NCBI RefSeq assembly: GCF_000687555.1
Contig: NZ_JHWJ01000002.1
Span: forward strand, 248,001-312,000
Length of the DNA stretch: 64,000 nt
Source: [Clostridium] aerotolerans DSM 5434
GTDB taxonomy: Bacteria; Bacillota; Clostridia; Lachnospirales; Lachnospiraceae
Direction: 5' to 3'
In this document: piece by piece, positions 35,787 through 43,709 of the stretch
Layout: each line of letters opens with the position of its first letter
How positions within the stretch are numbered: the first letter of the stretch is position 1
The notes under the pieces: generated by a model
The model's database searches: none
The model's input: only the letters and a program-made list of their open reading frames with translations
What the model was told of the DNA's origin: nothing
Program-made: the position numbers and the translations under genes

Positions 35787-36123
35787 ATAGCATCACCTCG
35801 ATTCCGTCTGTAATAATATGTCAGATTGTGCTTCCGCTTTGCAGAGCAATACGAAAATATAACATTTCTCTTACAAAATACTTAACTTGTTGAAATTACG
35901 AGGTTATTTGTAATTTTTCCTTATTCCATTTCTCTCATTTTTTATTCATACTATAGCTAATACTTCTATACAAAATAAAACAATTATATAGTATAATATA
36001 TGTTGTTTGTTACCATATTTTTCGGGAAACACCCGGAAAAGCATGCCGATTACAAAGCACACCCCCTTGATGCTTGGCAAGTAATGGAAACTATTGTAAA
36101 AACTAAATTAAGGAAGTGAGAAT
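35787..36123. other. Divergent regulatory region between the agrD and agrACB units
   Basis: 337 nt, AT-rich. On the plus strand TATAAT near 35990 is a likely -10 for the agrA operon. Its leader contains CGGG/CCCG (about 36018-36032) and an AAGCA/TGCTT hairpin inside ATTAC/GTAAT (36040-36090). CTTAACTTGT near 35880 resembles the AgrA-family ACA(A)GTTAAG half-site on the minus strand; a second copy is not clear. Confidence 0.4.
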
Positions 36124-36861
36124 ATGTTACGAGTCGCAATTTGTGATGATGATTTTCTGTTCACAGGTATGTTAGAAAAAACATTAAGAGCTGAAGCTGA
36201 AGCTAATGGAATTGAAATAGAAATCGATGTATTTTTTGATGGTGTTATGCTTGAAAAATATATCCGCCAGGGAAACATATTTGACCTCATATATCTGGAT
36301 ATTGAAATGTCCCAGCAAAACGGTATTGAAGCTGCCCGCCATATCAGGGAGACCGATAAATCGGTATTATTAATTTATATCTCCGGGTATGAGCAGTACT
36401 TAAAAGAGTTATTTGAAGTAGAGCCCTTCCGTTTCCTGTCAAAGCCTTTGGATCATTCTAAATTCTCCCAGTATTTTCATGAAGCTTACCAGAGGATCAG
36501 CGAAAATAACGTTTATTATCAGTTTAACTTTAATAAAGAGATCAAAAAGGTTGCTCTAAAGGATGTCATTTATTTTGAAAGCCGGAACCGGATCATACAT
36601 ATTTATCTTAATAATGGGGAAGAGGAGTTTTTCTACGGTAAGTTAAATGACGTAGAAAAGGAACTAAAGGAAATCAACCAGCGCTACTTAAGAATCCATC
36701 AGTCTTATCTGGTAAATTATGATTACGTAAGAAAGATGAATTTCTCCAATCTGGTCATTGAAAATAACGGCGAGCAGATTACGCTTCAGATCAGCGAGGA
36801 CAGGCAGAAAAAGATAAGGATGCAGTTATGTGATCTGGCAAGCAGAAAGGCAGGTGTCTGA
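36124..36861 (+). CDS. agrA: AgrA-like LytTR response regulator
   Basis: 245 residues. Receiver domain with acidic CDDD at 7-10 and phosphoacceptor D59 in IYLDIEMS, and a C-terminal LytTR DNA-binding domain (LKDVIYFESRNRIIHIYL, YLRIHQSYLVNYDYV). AAGGA precedes the ATG. First gene of the plus-strand unit; probably phosphorylated by the AgrC-like kinase encoded next and bound to direct repeats upstream of the agr promoters. Confidence 0.88.
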   Translation: MLRVAICDDDFLFTGMLEKTLRAEAEANGIEIEIDVFFDGVMLEKYIRQGNIFDLIYLDIEMSQQNGIEAARHIRETDKSVLLIYISGYEQYLKELFEVEPFRFLSKPLDHSKFSQYFHEAYQRISENNVYYQFNFNKEIKKVALKDVIYFESRNRIIHIYLNNGEEEFFYGKLNDVEKELKEINQRYLRIHQSYLVNYDYVRKMNFSNLVIENNGEQITLQISEDRQKKIRMQLCDLASRKAGV

Positions 36862-36865
36862 TCCT

Positions 36866-38131
36866 GTGAATATGCTTTCTACTGCCATAGTCAGCCCGTT
36901 TCTTGCACTTTTTTATATCCTGGTCATAAGAAAATGTATCCATGCTTTTTTTCTTCCTACTCCCTTAAAACTGCCTAATTACCTGGTCTGGATCGCCTAT
37001 TTTCTTTTTCAGGTATACGTTGGCATGGGAGAACCGCTTTCACCGGTCATTACATTACTGTTAAACATGTTTTTTGTATTTTTAGTCACCAGCTGCGCTC
37101 ATTCGGAAAGCTTAAGAAAGTGTTCCATCTTTTCATTTCTCATCTGTGCGATCTGGATGCTGGTGGAGATCATTGTTCACATGATCTTATATATGCTGAA
37201 TTTTGATGATAACGCAGGACTTTCAGGAAACATTATTTCCAAGATATTAATGCTTGTTTTTGCAATCATCACAGGCAATTGCCTTCAGCAGAGAAGTATC
37301 ACCGATATCTCCTTTCGGTATATGGCCATCCTTTTTATTGTGCCGGCAGGAAGCATTTACATCATGCATAACATCTTTGTAATCAGCAATCAATCCAGTG
37401 ACGAATTGTTATTTTCTTTTATTTCAGGCATCTTACTTTTATTTATTAATTACGTGATCTTTGAAGTATTTGAGTCCCTGGCACAGAATACGGATTACCA
37501 GAAAAAGACCCTGCTTTATGAGCAGCAGTTGGACCTTTGCAATCAACAGGCAAAGGAAAGGGAAGTTCAGGATGCTGAGTTAAGAATGCTTCGTCACGAT
37601 ATCAAACAGCATCTCGTCTGCCTCTTAGGGATGGTAAATGCAAATAAAAACGAAGAAGCTGTCCATTACTTATCAGCCCTGCTGGAAAACGGAACCTCCA
37701 GGAAAATCAATGAAATCTCACGAAGCGGAAACATCGTGGTGGATTCTCTGGTGAATTATAAGTGCTCTGTGGCACAAAAGGAGCACATTGAATTTAACGC
37801 CAACATTTTTATACCTCCTGTTCTCCCATTCCAGAATGGAAACCTTACGATTATTCTTGGAAACCTTCTGGAAAATGCCCTGGACGCTTGCCGTCATATC
37901 CAAAACGGAAAACGAATGATTGGAATTCAAATGACTTATCAAAAGGAAATTCTCTCCATTGTGGTATGGAATGCCTTAGAAGATTCCTCAAAAGATACCC
38001 CATCAAAGCATGGTATGGGTATGCTTTCCATTGAACAGGCCGTTGCCACTTATAATGGAGAAGTGATAACAGAGACAGAAGGTAACATTTTTAAAGCCGC
38101 CGTCATCCTTTACGAGGGCGGTGGAGCATGA
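36866..38131 (+). CDS. agrC: AgrC-like GHKL sensor histidine kinase
   Basis: Membrane kinase of about 421 residues: six hydrophobic helices in the first 190, a coiled-coil segment, then a GHKL kinase. Phosphoacceptor motif MLRHDIKQHL, N-box GNLLENALDACRH and G-box KHGMGMLSI are intact; no classical HPK X-region beyond that. Start is GTG at 36866 with AGGTG upstream; the annotated frame runs longer but overlaps agrA. It senses the AgrD-derived peptide by analogy. Confidence 0.88.
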   Translation: MNMLSTAIVSPFLALFYILVIRKCIHAFFLPTPLKLPNYLVWIAYFLFQVYVGMGEPLSPVITLLLNMFFVFLVTSCAHSESLRKCSIFSFLICAIWMLVEIIVHMILYMLNFDDNAGLSGNIISKILMLVFAIITGNCLQQRSITDISFRYMAILFIVPAGSIYIMHNIFVISNQSSDELLFSFISGILLLFINYVIFEVFESLAQNTDYQKKTLLYEQQLDLCNQQAKEREVQDAELRMLRHDIKQHLVCLLGMVNANKNEEAVHYLSALLENGTSRKINEISRSGNIVVDSLVNYKCSVAQKEHIEFNANIFIPPVLPFQNGNLTIILGNLLENALDACRHIQNGKRMIGIQMTYQKEILSIVVWNALEDSSKDTPSKHGMGMLSIEQAVATYNGEVITETEGNIFKAAVILYEGGGA

Positions 38132-38181
38132 CAAAAGAGTTCAAATCTTTTTTCCTACAATTGAAGCAGGAGGTTGACTGA
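38128..38181 (+). CDS. Candidate 17-codon ORF bridging agrC and agrB
   Basis: An ATG at 38128 overlaps the agrC stop (ATGA) and the ORF ends with TGATG over the agrB start, so all three could be translationally coupled. The product is MTKEFKSFFLQLKQEVD, amphipathic. The agrB ribosome site AGGAGG lies inside it. It may simply be a coupling device; there is no Cys, so it is not a second AgrD. Confidence 0.3.
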   Translation: MTKEFKSFFLQLKQEVD

Positions 38182-38750
38182 TGGAACGGTTATCCGTTGT
38201 ATTTACAAATTACATTATGAAAAAAGGAGTCATTTCTAAGGAGAACTACGATATTTACCTTTACGGCTTTCAAAGCTTCTTAGAGCTGTTTCTCAATATT
38301 ATTTGCAGCGTTTTCATCGCAGTTGCTCTGCATATGGAAATTGAATGTCTCCTGTTTTTCTTATTTTTTATTCCTCTCCGCTCCTTTAACGGAGGACTTC
38401 ATCTGGAATCCTATTATTCCTGCCTGGTCTTCTCCTGCATGACCATGACGGCGATTTTATTCCTTGTAAAGTATATCCATTTAAGCGCACCTGTTTCTTT
38501 TATCCTATTTCTTGTTTTACTGACAGCTATTAAACTTACCGGGTCCTATAACCATCCAAACCGGCCGGTGGATGAGGAGGAGAATAAAGAATTTGAACGA
38601 AAAACAAATCTTACCTTCTTACTCAGTATCCTGGCAGCCTTGGGGTTTCTGGTGCTTCAATGGGATCGGTACCTTTTACTCCTGGCATTAACCTATCTTC
38701 TTGTCTTTATCACATTGGTGATTTCTAAATTCAACATGAAAACGAAATAA
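38181..38750 (+). CDS. agrB: AgrB-like peptide-processing membrane protease
   Basis: 189 residues with about five to six helices. Catalytic His74 and Cys81 occur in NGGLHLESYYSCLVF, the AgrB His/Cys protease signature, preceded by PLRSFNGG. It cleaves the C-terminal tail of AgrD and forms the thiolactone. CAGGAGG lies 6 nt before the ATG. It follows agrC; agrD, normally next door, is instead about 2.8 kb away on the other strand. Confidence 0.9.
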   Translation: MERLSVVFTNYIMKKGVISKENYDIYLYGFQSFLELFLNIICSVFIAVALHMEIECLLFFLFFIPLRSFNGGLHLESYYSCLVFSCMTMTAILFLVKYIHLSAPVSFILFLVLLTAIKLTGSYNHPNRPVDEEENKEFERKTNLTFLLSILAALGFLVLQWDRYLLLLALTYLLVFITLVISKFNMKTK

Positions 38751-38755
38751 TCAGG

Positions 38756-38809
38756 AAAAGGGAAGGGAATCCTTGTAACCGGAATGTTACAATTTCTTTC
38801 CCTTTTTTT
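38756..38809. terminator. Terminator between agrB and the holin gene
   Basis: AAAAGGGAA and TTCCCTTTT close an inner TTGTAAC/GTTACAA stem; T runs allow use from both sides. It overlaps the last codons of the holin gene. Confidence 0.75.
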
Positions 38810-39263
38810 CTATGGTGCCTTGCATTTCGGTTAATACCTTTTTTAAAAAGTCCGGAAGATTCGCCCCCATCCGCCCTGCATTTTCTAAAATAGAAATGAG
38901 TTCATTCATGATCAGCCAGATGGAAACCAGCAGGCCAAATATGGTTTTATGTTCAAATTTAATCCCTAATTCTGATGTAAATTTATAGATAATGTAATCG
39001 GTACAGATTGCCACAAATATGATGAATATGTAGCTTGCCTTTTTGTATATGCCTAACAGGCTTTTTTTACTGTTCCAACCATATTGCCTGTTATTGGGAT
39101 GATCAAGAGCCTCCTTTTTTGACGCCAGCATCCCGGAAAGATAATCAATGATCATCAACAAGGTTAATAAAAATACAGTTGGTATTAACAAATCAAATTG
39201 ATCCATGACCCACGCACCTATTGCCCCCATCGTGCCTTTTTCTACAAATATTTTTTTATCCAT
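38787..39263 (-). CDS. TcdE-like phage holin family protein
   Basis: 158 residues of the Phage_holin_4 class (TcdE/UtxA relatives). Three hydrophobic segments: LLIPTVFLLTLLMIIDYLSG, SYIFIIFVAICTDYII and TIFGLLVSIWLIMNELISIL, then a charged C-terminus. The ATG at 39263 is chosen for GGAAGGAG 7 nt upstream. Immediately downstream of the TcdR-like sigma gene (about 42 nt), the same partnership seen for TcdR/TcdE and UviA-type loci, where the holin exports toxin or bacteriocin. No adjacent lysin or toxin gene is present here. Confidence 0.8.
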   Translation of the reverse strand: MDKKIFVEKGTMGAIGAWVMDQFDLLIPTVFLLTLLMIIDYLSGMLASKKEALDHPNNRQYGWNSKKSLLGIYKKASYIFIIFVAICTDYIIYKFTSELGIKFEHKTIFGLLVSIWLIMNELISILENAGRMGANLPDFLKKVLTEMQGTIEKKGKKL

Positions 39264-39305
39264 GCTTAATCTCCTTCCCAATTGATTTGTTATGTAATAT
39301 GGTTC

Positions 39306-39845
39306 CTACTTAAAATATTTCTCTTTTAACAGGCTATAAAAATTTTTTCTGACCCGGTGAACGTATTGACGGGATACCAGATTCTTTTCTCCAATGACAG
39401 CATCGGACTCGTCCAAAAAAATTATGTCGCATAGAATATGGTACTGCTTCCCCTCCTGCTTTCCCATCAATCCTTTTAGGTCCTCCAGAAAGACACAATC
39501 TTCAAATTCTGATTGATCCATATCCATGTTTGTAAAGAAATCATCCTCCATTACCATCTCGCTGTCGAAATGCAGCTTACTCTTTTTGTACAATTCCAAA
39601 AATCTGTTCTTCAATGCTCTGCTTAGAAAGTAAATGCATTGCCCCTCTTCCTGATAATACCCCATGGAATTAACTGCCTCCAAAAGACAAAGTACGAATT
39701 CTGAATGCATGTCCTCTTTTTCGTCCTTATATAAAAGACGAACATATTTGCTTATAAGCGGTTCCATTTTATCTGCAATCAGTAAGAATTTCTCTTTGTT
39801 CCCATCTTTATATTCCTTTATTAGTTTTTGTACACTATCTCCCAT
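39306..39845 (-). CDS. TcdR/UviA-like alternative sigma factor
   Basis: 179 residues with a sigma-70 group 5-like layout: a helical region 2 (AYKYVRLLYKDEKEDMHSEF-like segment near residue 33-50) and a C-terminal HTH (LVSRQYVHRVRKNFYSLLKE) corresponding to the ISRQAVNKAKNRAF motif of TcdR. AGGAGG precedes the ATG. Upstream, TTTACA-N16-CTTTTT is the promoter type recognised by TcdR-family sigmas, suggesting autoactivation. It probably drives the holin and unseen targets. Confidence 0.7.
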   Translation of the reverse strand: MGDSVQKLIKEYKDGNKEKFLLIADKMEPLISKYVRLLYKDEKEDMHSEFVLCLLEAVNSMGYYQEEGQCIYFLSRALKNRFLELYKKSKLHFDSEMVMEDDFFTNMDMDQSEFEDCVFLEDLKGLMGKQEGKQYHILCDIIFLDESDAVIGEKNLVSRQYVHRVRKNFYSLLKEKYFK

Positions 39846-39865
39846 TTTCTTCCCTCCTAAAAGGT

Positions 39866-39893
39866 AAAAAGAAAAAAAGGGTAAAATTGTAAA
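39866..39893 (-). promoter_or_regulatory. TcdR-type promoter of the sigma gene
   Basis: Minus-strand -35 TTTACA (39888-39893), 16-nt spacer and -10 CTTTTT (39866-39871), about 20 nt before the sigma start. The TTTACA/C-T-rich pairing is the pattern described for TcdR, BotR and UviA and differs from sigma-A. The T-rich composition makes a chance match possible. Confidence 0.45.
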
Positions 39894-39977
39894 CTACATT
39901 TTTTACAGATAAAATATTTTTTTGTTCTTAATAATTGATTTTAGTTAAAAAACTATCACTTTTATAAAACACGTTAA

Positions 39978-40020
39978 AAACACTGAACAAGAGGAAGAAA
40001 AATCTTCTTATTCAGTGTTT
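39978..40020 (-). terminator. Terminator hairpin between lipoprotein and sigma genes
   Basis: AAACACTGAA and TTCAGTGTTT pair around an inner AAGA.GAAGA/TCTTC.TT stem; a T run follows on the minus strand. Confidence 0.65.
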
Positions 40021-40434
40021 CACAAGTTATTGACCGGTATTATACGTAAATCAGAATACAATAAATAAATTTTTAACAAAGTGTTCAAAATTCTATTATT
40101 ATCTAATAACAGTCTATATTTAACTGTTCATATATACAGCTATACCGTGTTGTAACCTGTAAACTTGCTTGTAAAATGGTGATATTAAGAGATTACAAGG
40201 GTATGGTACTAATAATTGGGAATGTATTTAGGAATGCAAAAGTAAGAAGTGAAAAAGAAAAAATGGACCGCCAAATGGCAGCCCATCACCTATAACATCA
40301 CTTATAAACAGACAGTTTTTAATAAGCCTTGTAATTGGCTGCTTGAACAGCAGCTGATAGAAAGACTCAGTTCTTACAGCAAAAACTGCGCTCATTATTT
40401 GTAATTATTTATATTTTTATGTCTAACTTTGATA
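40021..40434. other. AT-rich intergenic region without recognised gene
   Basis: About 410 nt. I found only frames below 12 codons and no structured RNA I recognise. A region around 40150-40330 is less AT-rich and may hold a small RNA, but there is no clear promoter-terminator pair. Confidence 0.4.
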
Positions 40435-41187
40435 TTATAATAACAATTTTGACAGATCAATTTTACTCAGCGGTATGTTTGGTTCCCCTTCCTTGATTCG
40501 TATCGTGATATCCTCATAATTCGAATCCAACATGACCAAGGGAACTTTTTCTTTTTCTGCCAGATCAGATATGTTAAAAATCTTTCCAAACTCTCTGTAC
40601 GTGGTATCCTCTTCATTGACGGCTGCTGTGGTAGGATTATAATCATCGTAGAAGCCTGTCACATATTTGCCGTCCTTATAGGTCAAGCATACATACCCGG
40701 ACCCACTGGTTCCATTGCTGACCAGAAAGAGGCTGTTTCTTCTATAATATATATTATTAATGGAGTACCAGCCTTCCGGCTCATATAAATCAATTACCTT
40801 TTCAGCCTTGTTATTTTGATACGTAAATATACTGATGGAGACGGAATCACCTAATATTAATTCCGGTATGCTGTCATTATTAAAATCGTGAAGGCTTACG
40901 TAGGCCCAACGGTCAGTACCATTTCCTTCCCTTAGACCGTATGGATCGACTAAATATTCTTTTGCATAAGTTATGATGTCTTTATACGATGTTTGCCAGC
41001 CATTATCAATGGAAGATTTCTCCGGTATTTTATCATCGGATGCCATTGTTTCTTCCTTTGCTTCTTTTTGCATATGACTTTGACTTTCAAGCTTCACATT
41101 ATTACTTTGAAGCTTGGTGGTCCGACAGCCTGTTATCCCCGATATTGTAAAAAATGATATTGCAAGTAACATGAATCTCCTTCTCAA
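40435..41187 (-). CDS. Secreted lipoprotein with VCBS-like repeat segment
   Basis: 250 residues. Signal peptide RRRFMLLAISFFTISGITGC with lipobox ITGC (Cys about 21), then a Ser/Lys/Glu-rich tether. The core DFNNDSIPELILGD resembles the Asp-rich FG-GAP/VCBS calcium-binding element. Function unknown. The start is TTG at 41187 so that the Arg-rich signal n-region is kept; an in-frame ATG five codons later has AAGGAG but loses those charges. Three 14-nt direct repeats lie upstream. Confidence 0.7.
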   Translation of the reverse strand: MRRRFMLLAISFFTISGITGCRTTKLQSNNVKLESQSHMQKEAKEETMASDDKIPEKSSIDNGWQTSYKDIITYAKEYLVDPYGLREGNGTDRWAYVSLHDFNNDSIPELILGDSVSISIFTYQNNKAEKVIDLYEPEGWYSINNIYYRRNSLFLVSNGTSGSGYVCLTYKDGKYVTGFYDDYNPTTAAVNEEDTTYREFGKIFNISDLAEKEKVPLVMLDSNYEDITIRIKEGEPNIPLSKIDLSKLLL

Positions 41188-41324
41188 TTCTCAGTCCCCC
41201 ATATCTATTATTGTTGCGTTCTAACCTTATAGAATCCGTTTTAAAATATTAAAGTACGAACTAACTTAATATTATAGCAAAAATCCTACCTGATATTTAT
41301 TTCGTGTAATTAAATCGTATTACA

Positions 41325-41366
41325 TTGTAATTATTTAGTTGTAATTATTTCATTGTATTTATTACA
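41325..41366. repeat. Three tandem 14-nt direct repeats
   Basis: TTGTAATTATTTAG, TTGTAATTATTTCA and TTGTATTTATTACA lie head to tail at 41325-41366. A 14-nt period is not a multiple of the 10.5-bp helix turn; they lie in the upstream region of the lipoprotein gene and after the GH31 terminator. Confidence 0.6.
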
Positions 41367-41424
41367 TTAAAGATCGGACTAAAACAGTACCTTGATCCAT
41401 GGGAATGCACTTTGGGTAATAGAG

Positions 41425-41456
41425 AAAAGAGGGGCTGCAAGTTACGCCCCTCTTTT
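41425..41456 (-). terminator. Terminator of the GH31 gene
   Basis: AAAAGAGGGGC pairs with GCCCCTCTTTT around a 10-nt loop, just past the stop. Confidence 0.85.
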
Positions 41457-41466
41457 CGCAAATATC

Positions 41467-43464
41467 TTAATTCATTTTTTGAAACACCGGAATTGCCTCC
41501 AGGGGAGCCTGACAGTTAATGGTCTGACCACCAGAGTATTCTAAATGATCAATTAGATTCTTCCAGGTTCCGGCTGGCAAATATACATTTCTCTCAAATT
41601 TACCTGGATATAAAATTGGGGCGACCAGATACTCCGCACCGAACATATACTGATCAGTTAATTCCCAACATTTTTCGTCCTCTGGAAATTCATAGAACAT
41701 GGTACGCATGAGAGGGGCACCCTTCTCACTCGCTTCCATCATAAGCTTTTCTATGTATGGCTTTAAGGACAGTCTTATGTCTAATTGCTTTTTCATAATG
41801 GTAAATGCCAACTCCCCATAGCTCCACAGTTCGTTTGGCTGGCCAGTAAACAGGCTTCCCCCACCGTATTCTTTAGGAGAAAGTGGCGGAATGTTATGAG
41901 GGCCACGGTCACCGTGCATCCTTAGAATCGGGCAATAGACTGCAAATTCAAACCAGCGCACTAGCAGTTCTTTAAAGGCCGGATCATCAACATCGTCTGT
42001 CATGAAACCACCGATATCCGTAGTCCACCAGGGAATGCCAGCCAGGCCGATATTTAAGCCGCCGTATAATTGGTCACGGAGTGACTCGAAGGTACTGGGT
42101 ACGTCGCCGGACCAAACCAGGGTGGAATATTTCTGACTTCCTGCCCAGGCGCTGCGTACCAGGTGAAGCATCTCCTTTTCCCGACCAAGCTTTGTTATTC
42201 CATCGCAAAATGCCTTCGCATACATCTGGGGGTAGATATTGTTCACTTCAAGGGCACACCCCAAAGCGTACCGGTAATTATCAAAATCATATACTGCATA
42301 ATCAGGTTCTGCATTGTCAAGCCAGAACATATCGATCCCATAGTCATAATAATTCTTTTGGCATTTCTCCCATATAAATTCTCTTGCTTCCGGGTTCGTA
42401 ACATCTATGGTCAGGCAGTCCCCCTGAAAATCATAGGTCTGAATACTGCCTCGCTCCGTACGGATAAGAAGTCCTCGTTCAAACATTTCAATGAAATTTT
42501 CACTTTTTCGATCCACAGTCGGCCATACGGATACTACTACTTTGACCCCCATAGAATGAAGCTCATCACACATTGCCTTAGGATCCGGCCAGTATTCCAC
42601 ATCAAATTTCCAGTCCCCCTGCCTGGTCCAATGGAAAAAGTCGATCACAATCACATCAAGGGGAATCCCAAGTTCTTGATACTTTCTCGCCACGGTCAAT
42701 ACTTCCTCTTGGGTGCGATATCGTAATTTGCACTGCCAAAGGCCTAACAGGCCCTGAGGTAAGGCTGGTGCATGGCCTGTCACAGCCGTGTAATGTTCTA
42801 CGATCTGAGCTGGAGTATCTCCCACCGTAATCCAATAGTCCATCTCTTTCGTAGCCTCTGCCCGCCATTCGGTATAATTCTTACCAAAGGAAACCTTACC
42901 AATAGCCGGATTATTCCAAAGAAATCCATATCCGAGGCTTGAGACTGCAAATGGGATTGATACCTGGGAATTTCTCTGTGCCAGTTCCAGGATACAGCCC
43001 TTTAAATCTAAATAGGCATGCTGATATTGCCCCATGCCAAAAAGCTTCTCCCCATCGTTGCTATCGAAACGGACGGTAAGTCCATAATCCCCTCCCATAA
43101 TTGGCTTATAATCTCTTCCCACAATCTTTAAGCAGCAGCTTTCCCCACATTCTGTCCCAAAATAATTCCGATAATATTCCCGAAGAATAAGCTTCCCATC
43201 CCGAAAAAATGAAAGTACTCCAGCAGCATTTACCTTTGCAAGAATCCTTCCATTTCGAATCGTTGCGGACTCATTGCCATCAATTGTAATTTCAGCAGAG
43301 CTCTCCTCTTCCGGTACATCTTCACTAAGAGCCCAATTGCGTCCGGTAAAGTTCACGTACTGGGTAGCCCTCACCCGAAGAGAATCCTGTCCCCAGGCCT
43401 CAATGCAGAGTTGTTCCGTTTGATGACGGATTACCAGAGTCTTGTTTCCATTGGAATAAATCAT
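41467..43464 (-). CDS. GH31 alpha-xylosidase-like glycoside hydrolase
   Basis: Cytosolic family 31 enzyme, 665 residues from the chosen start. Nucleophile D383 in DMFWLDNAEPD and acid/base D454 in LVWSGDVPSTF; the N-terminal beta-sandwich and PLDVIVIDFFHWTRQGDWKF barrel entrance are intact. The WLD-x-EP pattern and W-rich subsite fit alpha-xylosidases and related exo-alpha-glucosidases; specificity between xylose and glucose is not fixed by sequence. ATG at 43464 follows AAAGGAGG; a longer frame to 43575 has no ribosome site. It stands alone without a transporter. Confidence 0.88.
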   Translation of the reverse strand: MIYSNGNKTLVIRHQTEQLCIEAWGQDSLRVRATQYVNFTGRNWALSEDVPEEESSAEITIDGNESATIRNGRILAKVNAAGVLSFFRDGKLILREYYRNYFGTECGESCCLKIVGRDYKPIMGGDYGLTVRFDSNDGEKLFGMGQYQHAYLDLKGCILELAQRNSQVSIPFAVSSLGYGFLWNNPAIGKVSFGKNYTEWRAEATKEMDYWITVGDTPAQIVEHYTAVTGHAPALPQGLLGLWQCKLRYRTQEEVLTVARKYQELGIPLDVIVIDFFHWTRQGDWKFDVEYWPDPKAMCDELHSMGVKVVVSVWPTVDRKSENFIEMFERGLLIRTERGSIQTYDFQGDCLTIDVTNPEAREFIWEKCQKNYYDYGIDMFWLDNAEPDYAVYDFDNYRYALGCALEVNNIYPQMYAKAFCDGITKLGREKEMLHLVRSAWAGSQKYSTLVWSGDVPSTFESLRDQLYGGLNIGLAGIPWWTTDIGGFMTDDVDDPAFKELLVRWFEFAVYCPILRMHGDRGPHNIPPLSPKEYGGGSLFTGQPNELWSYGELAFTIMKKQLDIRLSLKPYIEKLMMEASEKGAPLMRTMFYEFPEDEKCWELTDQYMFGAEYLVAPILYPGKFERNVYLPAGTWKNLIDHLEYSGGQTINCQAPLEAIPVFQKMN

Positions 43465-43580
43465 AGTTCCTCCTTTTACATGGCTGTGTACACGTTTCAT
43501 TTGACTTCCACCAGGTTCCGCAAATGCAGGGTTTGAACATATTGGACCAGAAATGGAATGTTCATTGCAATACATAGAAA

Positions 43581-43680
43581 AGAGGGTGCTGCAAAATGAG
43601 AAACATCAACAAGATACCATAATTGGCTGCCTTATTATCAACCGTATCTTGTATGAAACTTTCATCTTACAACACCCTCT
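43581..43680. repeat. 100-nt palindromic element, long form
   Basis: Ends AGAGGGTGCTGCAAAATGA and its complement match at 16 of 19 positions; inside, ACAAGATAC/GTATCTTGT continue the stem around a 26-nt loop. Its left end matches the 46-nt palindrome at 10857-10902, and both sit past gene ends. It behaves as terminator for ppdK and has the look of a small non-autonomous mobile palindrome (MITE-like). No target duplication is obvious. Confidence 0.7.
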
Positions 43681-43709
43681 ACCATCGATAAACGATGTAA
43701 TTTTAACGA

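Noticed and set aside
36018-36090. c-di-GMP-type riboswitch in the agrA leader
   Set aside because: Small hairpins are present but the GEMM core (ACGCAAAGCC and its tetraloop receptor) is missing.
39894-39930. Second TcdR-type promoter pointing away from the sigma gene (TTTACA with GTTCTT)
   Set aside because: The -10 does not fit the C-T-rich consensus and no gene lies within reach on that strand.
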